Assembly: GCF_006716355.1 (NCBI RefSeq)
Contig: NZ_VFOW01000001.1
Coordinates: forward strand, 62,001-126,000
Direction: 5' to 3'
Length of the DNA stretch: 64,000 nt
DNA from: Stackebrandtia endophytica
GTDB lineage: Bacteria > Actinomycetota > Actinomycetes > Mycobacteriales > Micromonosporaceae
The position numbers were made by a program, and so were the translations under genes. The notes under the pieces were generated by a model. That model worked only from the letters and a program-made list of their open reading frames with translations. It was not told the DNA's origin and made no database searches. This document shows positions 17,534-26,294 of this stretch, in pieces. Numbering within the stretch: the first letter of the stretch is position 1; the number at the start of each line of letters is the position of its first letter.

Positions 17534-18448
17534 GTGACCGACGATCCTCGCCCCATTGATGAGTCCGGTGCGCCCCGCAACGGGACCGACTCCGCCACCC
17601 AGGACTTTCTCGCGCATCGGAATCTGCTGTTCACCGTCGCCTACGAGATGCTGGGTTCGGCCGCCGATGCCGAGGACGTTCTACAGGAGACCTGGCTGAA
17701 GTGGGCTGTCGTCGATCTGGACACCGTGGAGAACCGTCGGGCGTACCTGGTGCGGATCACCACTCGGCAGGCGTTGATGCGGTTGCGCGCGCTTGGTCGC
17801 CGCAAGGAGTCGTATGTCGGACCGTGGCTTCCGGAACCCCTGTTGACGGTGCCGGATGTCGCGGGCGACGTTGAACTGGCCGACAGTGTCTCCATGGCGA
17901 TGCTGCTGGTGATGGAGACGCTGAACCCGACCGAGCGCGCGGTGTTCGTATTGCGTGAGGTGTTCGACCTGGGCTATGGCGAGATCGCCGCAGCCGTGGA
18001 CAAGACTCCGGCGGCGGTGCGGCAGATCGCGCACCGTGCCCGGTCTCATGTCGCCGCCCGGCGACAGCACGCGGCGGTGTCGGCCACGCAGACACGTGAC
18101 GCGCTCGCGGCGTTCCAGCACGCTGTCCGTACTGGAGATATCCAGGGGCTGCTTGATGTGCTGTCCCCTGACGTCGTGTTGCTGACCGATGGTGGGGGTG
18201 TCGTTCCGGCGGCTCTGGCACCGATCACGGGTGCCGACAGGGTGTCCGTGATTCTTCGCAACCTCGGTGCTGCTGCGATGCGTCCGGCAGTGGTCAACGG
18301 CCATCCGGCGCTGACCATTCAGGAGGACGGTCGGGTCAGCACCGTTATCGCCGTGCACCTGGAGAACGGTCGTATCGCGGGGCTCTACGCCGTCCGCAAC
18401 CCGGACAAGCTGTCGCGCATGGGCACCGAGGTCACGTTGAGCCGGTAG
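17534..18448 (+). CDS. ECF41 (SigJ-like) RNA polymerase sigma factor
   Basis: A 304-residue sigma factor. Region 2 (LLFTVAYEMLGSAADAEDVLQETWLKW) and region 4 (LNPTERAVFVLREVFDLGYGEIAAAV) are followed by the SnoaL-like C-terminal domain that modulates ECF41 activity, ending with the diagnostic NPDKL motif. It lacks an anti-sigma gene, as usual for the group. The GTG at 17534 has GGAAAGGA upstream. The divergent carboxymuconolactone decarboxylase gene carries a matching promoter, so the pair forms a compact regulatory unit. Confidence 0.92.
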   Translation: MTDDPRPIDESGAPRNGTDSATQDFLAHRNLLFTVAYEMLGSAADAEDVLQETWLKWAVVDLDTVENRRAYLVRITTRQALMRLRALGRRKESYVGPWLPEPLLTVPDVAGDVELADSVSMAMLLVMETLNPTERAVFVLREVFDLGYGEIAAAVDKTPAAVRQIAHRARSHVAARRQHAAVSATQTRDALAAFQHAVRTGDIQGLLDVLSPDVVLLTDGGGVVPAALAPITGADRVSVILRNLGAAAMRPAVVNGHPALTIQEDGRVSTVIAVHLENGRIAGLYAVRNPDKLSRMGTEVTLSR

Positions 18449-18451
18449 AAC

Positions 18452-19708
18452 TCACAGATCCTTGAGATCGCTTGTCACCGTGGAGGTCGGGGTGTGCAGG
18501 ACCGCGTCGAACGCCTCCACTATCGGGGTGTGCAGATACGCGCTTTGTATGTGGATCCGGTCGGCGCCGTCACGCGGTGCCGCTGCGACATCGGTGATGC
18601 CGAATTCGACCTCGGCATCGACGAACGCCGCCTCGATACTGCCCGGCTCCGGTTGCTCCAATGTAGTCGGTTTGACGGTGAAACCGAAGTGCGCGTCCTC
18701 ATCAGGGATCATGTCGGCGGTCTGTCCGGTGGAACTGGTCATGCCGATGGCGACGTAGTCGTCGCCGAGTGCGCGCCGCAGATGCAGCCCCATCGGCATG
18801 GTGGTGAGCTGGCCTCCGAACGAGACGGGAGTTTTCTGGATGTGGGCGTTATGCGCGGCCAGTACGATCCGAGTGCCGGGCCCGAAGTGTTTCAAGTGCC
18901 ACAGCACCGACTGCGCCATGTAGACGTCCCGCGCGGTGTCGCCGGAGAGTCCCTTTCCCGCGAAGAGATCGGCCATGGCTCGGAAACTGTAGTCGGCGTG
19001 GCAGGCGCCTTCAAGACGCTGCAGGGCGATGTCGTATCTCTCCTGGTCGCCACGGGACACGTACAACGGTTCGGCGGAACGGAACCCAACCAGAAGCCGC
19101 ATCAGAACCGCGCTAAGCGCGTCCCGCTCGGCGCTGTCCAGCCGCGCCCACGCCGGTGCGGCAGTGGCAGCGGATTGACCGCCGAAGGATTCGGCGATCC
19201 GCATCGCCGTCTCGATCACGGGCATCACCTCCGGGTCGACGTCACGCAGGTAGTCGGCGATGGGCGTCAACGCGGGCAGCAGGGATCCGCCGGCGGCCGG
19301 GACGTCGATACCGGCGAACCGCACCGGAGTCACGGCGGCGCGGTTGTGATTGCGCAACAACCGTAGTGGCTCCTCGAATCCGATCGGAACCGCCGTCGCC
19401 AGTAGCGCCGACAGGTCGTCGGCGCCACCCGCCCCTTGCACCCACTCGTCGAGTGGGAACCCCTCACTGAAGCCGTATTCGAAAGCCAGGGCGGTAAAGC
19501 CGCACCGTTCGACCAGGAACCGGAGGATGCGTTGCCTCATCGCGGAAAACTCGTCGATGAAGTGGGAGCTCTCCCCGATTGAGACAACGCGGGCATCGCC
19601 GACGATGGCGCGCAGCGGTTCCAGGTCGTCGAGCGGAGCCTCGGGGGCGAGGTGTGTGAGCGGGTCGGTGTGGTCGCGAAGCCAGTCAGCGAATGGTGGT
19701 GTGGACAT
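18452..19708 (-). CDS. Erythromycin esterase family protein
   Basis: A 418-residue protein of the Ere family (PF05139), enzymes that hydrolyse the lactone of macrolides or act on other substrates. The active-site segments are visible: GESSHF with E46 and H49, FEYGFSEG with E77, and AAHNAHIQK. Length matches EreA/EreB. It lies 51 bp downstream of the Vat-type acetyltransferase on the same strand, suggesting co-transcription and a macrolide-streptogramin resistance unit. Many environmental Ere homologues have no proven macrolide activity, so resistance is inferred. Confidence 0.9.
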   Translation of the reverse strand: MSTPPFADWLRDHTDPLTHLAPEAPLDDLEPLRAIVGDARVVSIGESSHFIDEFSAMRQRILRFLVERCGFTALAFEYGFSEGFPLDEWVQGAGGADDLSALLATAVPIGFEEPLRLLRNHNRAAVTPVRFAGIDVPAAGGSLLPALTPIADYLRDVDPEVMPVIETAMRIAESFGGQSAATAAPAWARLDSAERDALSAVLMRLLVGFRSAEPLYVSRGDQERYDIALQRLEGACHADYSFRAMADLFAGKGLSGDTARDVYMAQSVLWHLKHFGPGTRIVLAAHNAHIQKTPVSFGGQLTTMPMGLHLRRALGDDYVAIGMTSSTGQTADMIPDEDAHFGFTVKPTTLEQPEPGSIEAAFVDAEVEFGITDVAAAPRDGADRIHIQSAYLHTPIVEAFDAVLHTPTSTVTSDLKDL

Positions 19709-19759
19709 CGACGGCTCGATTCTCGAAGAAGGCGACGGGTCTGGTCGGCAGGTCGTGCG

Positions 19760-20407
19760 TCATCGCGCCTCGGCGGCCTTCTCAAGGTCGTCGAGGCTGC
19801 CGGACATGATGGCGCGCATGTGTTCGGTGACCATCGGCAGTGGCCAGTCCCACCAGGCCAGCGCCAACAGGCGGTTGACATCGGTGTCGCCGTAGCGGCG
19901 GCGGATGAGGCGGGCCGGGTTACCGCCGACGATCCCGTAGTCGGGTACGTCCTCGACCACGACGGAACCGGAAGCCACGATCGCGCCGTGTCCGATACGG
20001 ACGCCGGGCATCACCATGGACCCGTAACCGAGCCAGACGTCGTTGCCGATGACGGTGTCGCCGCGTCCGGTCAGGCCGGTGATGAGGTCGAAGTGTTCGC
20101 TCCAGGAACCGCCCATGATCGGGAACGGGAACGTCGACGGTCCGTCCATGCGGTGGTTGGCGCCGTTCATGATGAACCGGACTCCCTCACCGAGCGCGCA
20201 GTACTTCCCGATGATCAGCTTCTCCGGTCCATAGTGATACAGGACGTTGCGTGTTTCGAATGCCGTCGGATCATCGGGGTCGTCGTAGTAGGAGAACTCG
20301 CCGGCATCGATCAGCGGCGAGGTGATCAGCGGTTTCAGTAGCACCACCCGCGGTTGGTCGGGCATCGGGTGCACCACGGTCGGGTCGGCGGGGACGGGTG
20401 AGGTCAC
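19760..20407 (-). CDS. Vat-like xenobiotic (streptogramin A) O-acetyltransferase
   Basis: A 215-residue left-handed beta-helix acetyltransferase. The hexapeptide repeats (VIGNDVWLGYGSMVMPGV, IGHGAIVASGSVVVEDV) and the family segment FIMNGANHRMDG with the catalytic histidine at 85 match the Vat/CatB xenobiotic acetyltransferases, which use acetyl-CoA to acetylate streptogramin A or chloramphenicol. The start is a GTG at 20407 with AAAGGA ten bases upstream. It is followed by the erythromycin-esterase gene and is divergent from a TetR gene, with a clear operator between them. Confidence 0.9.
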   Translation of the reverse strand: MTSPVPADPTVVHPMPDQPRVVLLKPLITSPLIDAGEFSYYDDPDDPTAFETRNVLYHYGPEKLIIGKYCALGEGVRFIMNGANHRMDGPSTFPFPIMGGSWSEHFDLITGLTGRGDTVIGNDVWLGYGSMVMPGVRIGHGAIVASGSVVVEDVPDYGIVGGNPARLIRRRYGDTDVNRLLALAWWDWPLPMVTEHMRAIMSGSLDDLEKAAEAR

Positions 20408-20465
20408 GGATGCGCGTCCTTTCGTCGGGTCATCGGGATGCTCGGCGGAGTGAACCGGCGAACCA

Positions 20466-20489
20466 TTAATGCAACATGTGTTGCGTTAA
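20466..20489. promoter_or_regulatory. TetR-type operator between Vat and TetR genes
   Basis: TTAATGCAACA and TGTTGCGTTAA (20466-20476 and 20479-20489) form an 11-bp inverted repeat with one mismatch around TG. The size and symmetry are typical of TetR-family operators. It lies 59 bp upstream of the acetyltransferase and 45 bp upstream of the regulator, so it probably controls both. Confidence 0.75.
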
Positions 20490-20533
20490 GATCGTGTCAT
20501 GGCTTCGTCCCCTCAACAAACGGATTACCGGTG

Positions 20534-21154
20534 ATGACCACCACAGACCCATCCTCGACAACGCCCCCACCAGACCGTCGCCCCGGAGGCCGCACCGCTC
20601 GAACCCGCGCCAAAGTCCTCGACGCAGTCATCGCCCAGCTGGGCGAACACGGATTCGACGGGCTCACCACCGATACCGTCGCCGCTCGCGCCGGCGTTCA
20701 CCGCACCACGGTGTACCGGCGATGGGGAGACGTCGGTGGCCTGCTCGCCGACGTCCTCGACGCCGCCGGGGACGACGACTGGATACCGCCGGACACCGGT
20801 TCGCTCGAAGGCGACCTGTGTGGACTGAATGAGGAGATCCAGACGGCGCTGACAGCACAGCCGCCGGTGATGATGGCACTGATCGCCTCATCGTTTCGAT
20901 CCGAACCGGCCGCCGACGCTCAGCAACGACTGTGGGAGGACCGTTACACCCGCTGCGGGATCATCATCGACCGGGCCGTGAAACGTGGTGAACTCCCACC
21001 TGGTACCAACGCGAGGCAGCTGCTGGTGACCGCGACCGCCCCGGTATACCACCAGCTGGTGTTGCTGCGCACTCCCGTCGACCCGGAACTACCCAGTCGT
21101 GCCGCGCGAACCGCAGCCCTGGCCGCCTCCGCCGGAGCGTTCACCGAAGGGTAG
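20534..21154 (+). CDS. TetR-family transcriptional regulator
   Basis: A 206-residue regulator. The N-terminal helix-turn-helix is clear: RTRAKVLDAVIAQLGEHGFD then TTDTVAARAGVHRTTVYRRW. The C-terminal ligand-binding domain resembles the TetR_C group with TALTAQPPVMMALIASSFRS. It is divergent from the Vat-Ere pair and a palindromic operator lies between them, so it is most simply their drug-responsive repressor. ATG 20534 is used; GTG 20531 is equally near. Confidence 0.9.
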   Translation: MTTTDPSSTTPPPDRRPGGRTARTRAKVLDAVIAQLGEHGFDGLTTDTVAARAGVHRTTVYRRWGDVGGLLADVLDAAGDDDWIPPDTGSLEGDLCGLNEEIQTALTAQPPVMMALIASSFRSEPAADAQQRLWEDRYTRCGIIIDRAVKRGELPPGTNARQLLVTATAPVYHQLVLLRTPVDPELPSRAARTAALAASAGAFTEG

Positions 21155-21172
21155 GCGGGTGGACAATCGACT

Positions 21173-21790
21173 ATGACCTTTCGATACGACGATGTCCTCA
21201 ACCCGCTGCGCACGGCGTACGACACCGATGCCTCGTCACGCGACGCCGGTGACAAACAACCGTGGAAACTGGCCGAACGTCAGGCATTCGGTGATCGCCT
21301 GACCACCGGGGCGCGACTGTTGGAGATCGGCGCGGGCACCGGACACGACAGCACCTACTTCCAGCAACGGGGCACTGCGGTGGTCGCCACCGATCTGTCT
21401 GCGGACATGGTCGCGCGCTGCCGGGCGAAAGGTCTCGACGCTCACGTCATGGACTTCTTGAACCTGAACTTCCCGGCGGGCTCCTTCGACGCGGTGTACG
21501 CGTTGAACTGTCTACTGCATGTCCCCAATCGGGACTTTCCGACGGTCCTGTCGAGGATCGCGGGAGTGCTGCGACCCGGTGGCCTGTTCTTTCTCGGCGT
21601 ATACGGCGGCACCGAGAACTCCGAGGGCCCGCTGACGGATGACGTCCTGGTGCCCGCGAGGTTCTTCTCATGGCGCACCGACGACCGGCTTCAGGCCCTC
21701 GCCACCGACGCCGGATTCACCATCGTGGACTTCCATACGGTCGACGTCGGTTCGGGCCACCGGTTCCAGTCACTGACGTTGCGGCGTTGA
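21173..21790 (+). CDS. Class I SAM-dependent methyltransferase
   Basis: A 205-residue Methyltransf_11/25-type enzyme. Motif I LLEIGAGTGHDSTYF binds S-adenosylmethionine, followed by VVATDLSADMVARCR, FDAVYALNCLLHVP and LRPGGLFFLGVYG. It starts 18 bp after the TetR stop and may share its transcript. It lacks motifs assigning the methyl acceptor. There is no sign that it is an rRNA methylase of the Erm type, despite the resistance neighbourhood. Confidence 0.9.
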   Translation: MTFRYDDVLNPLRTAYDTDASSRDAGDKQPWKLAERQAFGDRLTTGARLLEIGAGTGHDSTYFQQRGTAVVATDLSADMVARCRAKGLDAHVMDFLNLNFPAGSFDAVYALNCLLHVPNRDFPTVLSRIAGVLRPGGLFFLGVYGGTENSEGPLTDDVLVPARFFSWRTDDRLQALATDAGFTIVDFHTVDVGSGHRFQSLTLRR

Positions 21791-22047
21791 CCGGCGGCCA
21801 CCGACCAGCGATTCGTGGTCTCGTAGGCGCTTCGACGGGTGGCTGGACCGTGCCAGCTGGGGGTGAGCGCGCCGAATGCGCTGCAGTCGCCGGCCCCGGT
21901 CGCCTGGTCGGTTCACGCCTTGCGAGGCGCATCATCGACTCGGCGCCGCCGTTGGGCGCGGACGCATGATCCACCGGCGTCGACCCCGCGCCGACATAGG
22001 CCACTATGGAGACTCCCGTGGACGCGGGAATGTGTTTGGATGGAACC

Positions 22048-22518
22048 ATGTCCCCCACCCACGAACCACCCGACTACGACTGCCCGTTCTGTTGCCTCAT
22101 ATCCGGCGACGCCACCGGCCTGACCAACCAACGCGACGTCGTGCGACGCACCAGCGGAGCCACTGCGATCATGTCACCCCACTGGTGGCTGCACAATCCC
22201 GCACACGTCATCGTCGTTCCGAACACCCATCACGAGAACCTGTACGACCTACCCGCTCCGGCGGGACACGCGGTGTCCGATCTGGTACGTGAGATGGCCG
22301 TCGCCCTCCGGCACGTCTACGACTGTGAGGGCATCACGACCAACCAGAACAACGAACCCGCCGGTTACCAGGACGTCTGGCATTTCCACGTCCACGTGTT
22401 GCCGCGTTATCGGGCTGACGGCCTGTATCGCACGGCGCCGCAGGTGCGACTGTCGTCAGTCGACGAACGTGCCCCGTACCTCGACCGCCTCGCCGACTAC
22501 TTCGCCCAACGGTCCTAA
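22048..22518 (+). CDS. HIT-family (histidine triad) protein
   Basis: A 156-residue HIT protein, normally a nucleotidyl hydrolase or transferase. The CPFCCLISGD zinc-like pair near the N-terminus, the NAP-like VIVVPNTHHENLYDLP segment and the catalytic triad HFHVHVLPR are all present. The start at ATG 22048 has TTGGAT six bases upstream; an in-frame ATG at 22006 would add 14 residues. Its stop overlaps the stop of the convergent acetyltransferase by four bases. Confidence 0.9.
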   Translation: MSPTHEPPDYDCPFCCLISGDATGLTNQRDVVRRTSGATAIMSPHWWLHNPAHVIVVPNTHHENLYDLPAPAGHAVSDLVREMAVALRHVYDCEGITTNQNNEPAGYQDVWHFHVHVLPRYRADGLYRTAPQVRLSSVDERAPYLDRLADYFAQRS

Positions 22519-23255
22519 CTCGACGACCACCAGGTCGAATCGGTGGCGGCGACGTATCCCAGCGACTCGTACAACGGCCGTCCCAGACGCGAAGCGGTCA
22601 GCGTCACCGGCACCCTCGACAACGGTGCCAACGACCCGAGCATCACCGCGCGTCCCACGCCGCGCGACCGCAACCCGGCCGGTGTTCCGACCCAGTAATG
22701 GCTACCGACGCCGTCGTCCTCGACGGTGACGCAGGCCCCGGCCACGGCGTCCTCGATGATCGCGATGAACACCGCCACACCGGGTTCCTCCAGCAGCGCC
22801 ACCGGAAACATCTCACCGGGCCGGTGGGGCTCGAATCGGGACAACTCGAACCCGGAGATCACCACCCGCTCGGCCGCCGCCAACCCGGCCTCATCGGCGA
22901 CACGAACCACGTCAAGCTGCGGCGGATCGACGGGCCCGGCAGCGCGAACCATGATCGGCATCTGCCAGGAACGCATCCCGGTGTCGATCAAGTCGGTGAC
23001 ACTGAACGGGTCCTCGACGTCGAAGGGTCCTGCCGCGTCGTCGAACAACGCACGAATCTCGGTAACCTCCCGCCTCGACAGGTCCGGCCGTTGAATCAAC
23101 ACGCGCGTCCCGGCCCGAACGTCACCGACGACGGCCAGGAACCCGTCACGTTCGACGACCCGGTGCCCCCGGGAACGCCCGGTGGCCGCCCAATACGCCG
23201 CCGAGTTCCGGGCCTGACGTGACGCAACGGCCTCGACCCCGGTGTCAAACCGCAT
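22515..23255 (-). CDS. GNAT-family acetyltransferase
   Basis: A 246-residue protein. The C-terminal half has the GNAT fold, with ACVTVEDDGVGSHYWVGTPAG (trimmed here to its core VTVEDD...YWVGTP), then RSRGVGRAVMLGSL as the acetyl-CoA pyrophosphate loop and YESLGYVAATD. The N-terminal half may be a second degenerate GNAT domain. The substrate is unknown. ATG 23255 has GGAAAGGA upstream; an upstream extension in the frame is arginine-rich and not credible. Confidence 0.85.
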   Translation of the reverse strand: MRFDTGVEAVASRQARNSAAYWAATGRSRGHRVVERDGFLAVVGDVRAGTRVLIQRPDLSRREVTEIRALFDDAAGPFDVEDPFSVTDLIDTGMRSWQMPIMVRAAGPVDPPQLDVVRVADEAGLAAAERVVISGFELSRFEPHRPGEMFPVALLEEPGVAVFIAIIEDAVAGACVTVEDDGVGSHYWVGTPAGLRSRGVGRAVMLGSLAPLSRVPVTLTASRLGRPLYESLGYVAATDSTWWSSS

Positions 23256-23355
23256 AGGAGTGTCCTTTCCACACCGTGAACCCCGACCGTGAACCATCGC
23301 ACACACCTGTGACATACGGCGGTGGCACCGCGTCTCGACGAACCGTGAAGCCTGG

Positions 23356-23925
23356 TCAACAGGTCGGGTCTCGACGGTCTGATCGAAGCCTCGCCAGTTT
23401 CGCCGCCGCCCCCTCCACACCCGCCTGTGACGCACCGAGATAGGCGGCTTCGGCCCCCTCGACGTCCCCACGCCGCTCCAGCAGCCGCCCCAGGTCGATC
23501 AGTGAATCGGTTCGACCGTTCTCGACGGCCCCGCGATGCCACCGCTCAGCCGCCTCGAAACGGCCTTTCTCCTCCAACCAGACTCCCCGCAACGAATCCC
23601 CGCCGAACTCCGCATCCGCCCTCACCCGGAGCAGGAACACCGCGGCACCGGCGATCAGCCCGCCGACGGTGAACCCCACCGTTCCGAACACGAGCTGATT
23701 CAGGTGGCCGCGATTCTCCTGCTCGGCCATCTCCTCATACGTGCCACCGCCGATGCACACCTCGTCGGCCGTCATACGTTTGTAACCACAGTGGACCTCG
23801 TCAGGTGGGAAGATCAGCGCGGCCACGAGCAGGCACAACGACAACACCGTGAAGCAGCCCGCCAGCCAGGCAACCGGCCACAACAGCATCGCGCGAAGCC
23901 GAAAGGAGACCGGTGGAGCAGCCAT
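23356..23925 (-). CDS. Small membrane protein with Sel1/TPR-like tail
   Basis: A 189-residue protein I cannot assign to a named family. Two hydrophobic helices are visible: about 12-40 (WPVAWLAGCFTVLSLCLLVA) and about 80-105 (FGTVGFTVGGLIAGAAVFLL). Between them lies an outside loop with three cysteines. The C-terminal part, with WLEEKGRFEAAERWHRGA and LGRLLERRGDVEGAEAAY, reads as two short tetratricopeptide/Sel1-like repeats and should be cytoplasmic. ATG 23925 is chosen for a GAGGTG site upstream. Confidence 0.7.
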   Translation of the reverse strand: MAAPPVSFRLRAMLLWPVAWLAGCFTVLSLCLLVAALIFPPDEVHCGYKRMTADEVCIGGGTYEEMAEQENRGHLNQLVFGTVGFTVGGLIAGAAVFLLRVRADAEFGGDSLRGVWLEEKGRFEAAERWHRGAVENGRTDSLIDLGRLLERRGDVEGAEAAYLGASQAGVEGAAAKLARLRSDRRDPTC

Positions 23926-24040
23926 CACGACACCTCGAGAACAGCCGACCGAGCAGGCGAGCCGAACGGAGACCACCGGCCGGGTTTCGTTTCACTCTAA
24001 CGAAACCCGAGCCACCCGACCATCGGCACCGAACCCGGTA

Positions 24041-24610
24041 TCACCCGCCGACAGACCCGACCGTCCGCAACATCCGCAACTGACCAATCTCAGCGGCGTT
24101 CTTCATCAACTCCACATTGACCCAGGCCACCGCATCGGCGACCGTGACCGCCGGATCATCCCGCCACGGAAACCGCGCCGGCGCGCCCAGATCAGGACCG
24201 GCGTCAAGCAGCTCCCGCCACTGCCCGGCCAGATCACGCATCCACTCGACCGTGGCCCCGGTAGGGCCCGGCCACACCACGGCCGTGCGGTCCCTCGGCG
24301 CCTCATCACGTAGATGATCGATCGAGACACTCCACCACCAGCCGATATGCCAGGTCAACCACGCCACCGTCGGTACCGGAACCGGATCGGGCTCCACATC
24401 GGCCCAGTCCGGTTCCCAACCACCGTCCACGGTCGGGCGAACCGTCCAGCACACCGCGGCCGGTTCCCACCGGAAGTCCTCGCCACCCAACCGGGACAGG
24501 TGATAGTCGAACAACCCCCAGGACACGTCAAACTGGCGTCGAAGCACCGACAAGACCGACGGCGCCGATTCAGAGATAAAAGACACCCGGCGAGACTGCC
24601 ACAGCCCCAC
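24041..24610 (-). CDS. DinB-family protein
   Basis: A 189-residue DinB-like four-helix protein with LRRQFDVSWGLFDYHLSRL, TVAWLTWHIGWWWSVSIDHL (metal-ligand His) and the last helix VNVELMKNAAEIGQLRMLR. The expected third histidine position reads Glu/Gln, so metal binding may be altered. Such proteins are putative thiol-dependent transferases. The GTG start at 24610 is uncertain; a GTG at 24586 would remove eight residues. It lies 16 bp after the GNAT gene stop, which precedes it upstream on the same strand's next cistron only by position, not proven operon. Confidence 0.8.
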   Translation of the reverse strand: MGLWQSRRVSFISESAPSVLSVLRRQFDVSWGLFDYHLSRLGGEDFRWEPAAVCWTVRPTVDGGWEPDWADVEPDPVPVPTVAWLTWHIGWWWSVSIDHLRDEAPRDRTAVVWPGPTGATVEWMRDLAGQWRELLDAGPDLGAPARFPWRDDPAVTVADAVAWVNVELMKNAAEIGQLRMLRTVGSVGG

Positions 24611-24626
24611 CCACCGAACAACCCGG

Positions 24627-25112
24627 TTACCGGGTCAACCGCTTCTCGAACTCGACGCCGGGCCGCCCATCGAAATCCGCTTCACCAACCACCTGAAACC
24701 CGTTGCGTTCCAACACAACCCGCGAACCACCGTTGTCGATGGTCGTGGCAGCCGTCAACCGGGACAACCCGTATTCCGACACCGCCAACTCACACACCTC
24801 GGCCACCGCCGACGTCGCCAACCCCTGCCCCGACGCGGCCTCACCGATGCGATACCCCAACTCGGCGCCACCATCGGCGACATCCACCAGATTCACCCGA
24901 CCCACGATGCGTCCCTCACCGGTCACCAGGACATGGAAGTGACACTCACCGGCAGCCTGCCACTCCAAGGTCTCACGGTGCCGTTGATCGAAGTCGGTGA
25001 AGTAGTCATCACCACGATCGGGAATCGACGCGGCGAAAAACGCCCGGTTCGACAACTCGAAATCGAACAGGGCGGCCGCATGGTCGGCGTGAAGTCGCAA
25101 CAATTGTGGCAT
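24627..25112 (-). CDS. GNAT-family acetyltransferase, RimJ/RimL type
   Basis: A 161-residue GNAT of the ribosomal-protein-acetylase-like type: an RLHADHAAALFDFELSNR start, IVGRVNLVDV, the CoA-binding ELGYRIGEAASGQGLATSAV and SRVVLERNGFQVVGEA. It likely acetylates an N-terminal or small-molecule amine. The start is ATG 25112, with TATGGT six bases upstream, a good leaderless match. The downstream DinB gene follows after 16 bp and may be co-transcribed. Confidence 0.9.
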   Translation of the reverse strand: MPQLLRLHADHAAALFDFELSNRAFFAASIPDRGDDYFTDFDQRHRETLEWQAAGECHFHVLVTGEGRIVGRVNLVDVADGGAELGYRIGEAASGQGLATSAVAEVCELAVSEYGLSRLTAATTIDNGGSRVVLERNGFQVVGEADFDGRPGVEFEKRLTR

Positions 25113-25151
25113 CGGGACACCATAACCGCGACACACCGAACGTCAAGCCGA

Positions 25152-26231
25152 TTACCCCGCCGAATAGACCGCCGCAGCCGCCACCCTCGTCACCGTCAAC
25201 GCATCAGTGTTGTCGATCCACTGGTCCACACCACCGATCAACGGCAGACCCCGCAACACCGGATCCTCGATGGAATCACGCAACGCCACCGCGAACCGGT
25301 CGGCCATCAACACCTCAAACGGCCGACCATGAAACCGGCGACGCCCCGGATCCAGCGGTTCGGTCAACCCCAACGTGTTGTGCCGCCCGGCCATCTCCTC
25401 ATACGCCTCACACAACAACGACTGCCGACCACCCGGGTCGCGCTCACCCACCACCGCCCGCAACACCTCACCCAACCGGTCCGAACCCGGAACGAACCGT
25501 GTAAACGCGGTGCCCAACCACTTCGAATACGGGGCATACCGTCGCGACTGCAGCAACGCCAAACGCATCACCTCACGAACCTGCCGCGCCGCGACCACCA
25601 TCGACCCCAGTTCGTCACCGGCCTCCGAGGCACGCCCCACGAACGCCTCCTCCTGCGACAGCTTCATCCACTGACACGCCAACAGATACCGCCACACCGG
25701 GTCCGGGTACCACGCCAACCGGCGCCGAACCCGCTCCAACACCCCGGAACCGTCATGGAACACCGCACCGGCGGTCACCTCACCCAGGCGCTGCTGCGAA
25801 AGACCCAACCAGTCCACCGTCGACAACTCCCCGGCGACGACCCGGTCGTCACCCAACCGGTCGACCAACCACCCCGACACGTCGGTGACCTCGATGCCGT
25901 GCCGGACCGGGCCATCCGTGTCCGCCAACGCCGCCGTCCCATCGGCACCGGCCTCACCGAAATGCGTCGACCAGCCGGCGATCCGTTTCGGCAACCGATG
26001 CGACAACACCGACGCGATGTCGGCGCCGTACTCGGTCACGTCACCCGGATCCAACAGCAGCAACAACTGGGGACCCCAGTCGTGATCGGTCGACCTCACC
26101 GAATCGAACCCCAGCACCTCCGAACCGGGACCCAACCGAGCCGCGCTGTACACGACATCGGGGAACTCGTCGGCCAGAATCGGCCGCACCGCCTCCTCGA
26201 ACAGACGACGCGACAATTCCATACCCGACAT
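25152..26231 (-). CDS. DUF4037 protein, nucleotidyltransferase-like
   Basis: A 359-residue DUF4037 protein. The N-terminal part has GFDSVRSTDHDWGPQLLLLL, which resembles a nucleotidyltransferase active site (acidic residues before a hydrophobic strand). The C-terminal half is helical, with WYPDPVWRYLLACQW and the conserved SRRYAPYSKWLGTAF. Function is unknown; members are often described near DinB and acetyltransferase genes in actinobacteria. ATG 26231 is chosen because ATG 26243 lies inside the terminator hairpin of the upstream gene; ATG 26222 is also possible. Confidence 0.85.
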   Translation of the reverse strand: MSGMELSRRLFEEAVRPILADEFPDVVYSAARLGPGSEVLGFDSVRSTDHDWGPQLLLLLDPGDVTEYGADIASVLSHRLPKRIAGWSTHFGEAGADGTAALADTDGPVRHGIEVTDVSGWLVDRLGDDRVVAGELSTVDWLGLSQQRLGEVTAGAVFHDGSGVLERVRRRLAWYPDPVWRYLLACQWMKLSQEEAFVGRASEAGDELGSMVVAARQVREVMRLALLQSRRYAPYSKWLGTAFTRFVPGSDRLGEVLRAVVGERDPGGRQSLLCEAYEEMAGRHNTLGLTEPLDPGRRRFHGRPFEVLMADRFAVALRDSIEDPVLRGLPLIGGVDQWIDNTDALTVTRVAAAAVYSAG

Positions 26232-26235
26232 GAAA

Positions 26236-26266
26236 GCGACCATGCCACCTAGGGTGGCATGGTCGC
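26236..26266 (-). terminator. Terminator after glutathione peroxidase gene
   Basis: GCGACCATGCCACC (26236-26249) is exactly complementary to 26253-26266 with a three-base loop. Read on the minus strand the stem is followed by TTTC. It lies 28 bp after the peroxidase stop and covers a possible upstream ATG of the DUF4037 gene. Confidence 0.7.
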
Positions 26267-26294
26267 CGAACCGATGTCGCGCTCGTTTCCGCCG

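Noticed and set aside
24933-26252. 439-codon open frame on the plus strand
   Set aside because: It is antisense to the DUF4037 and GNAT genes, whose conserved domains are clear on the minus strand.
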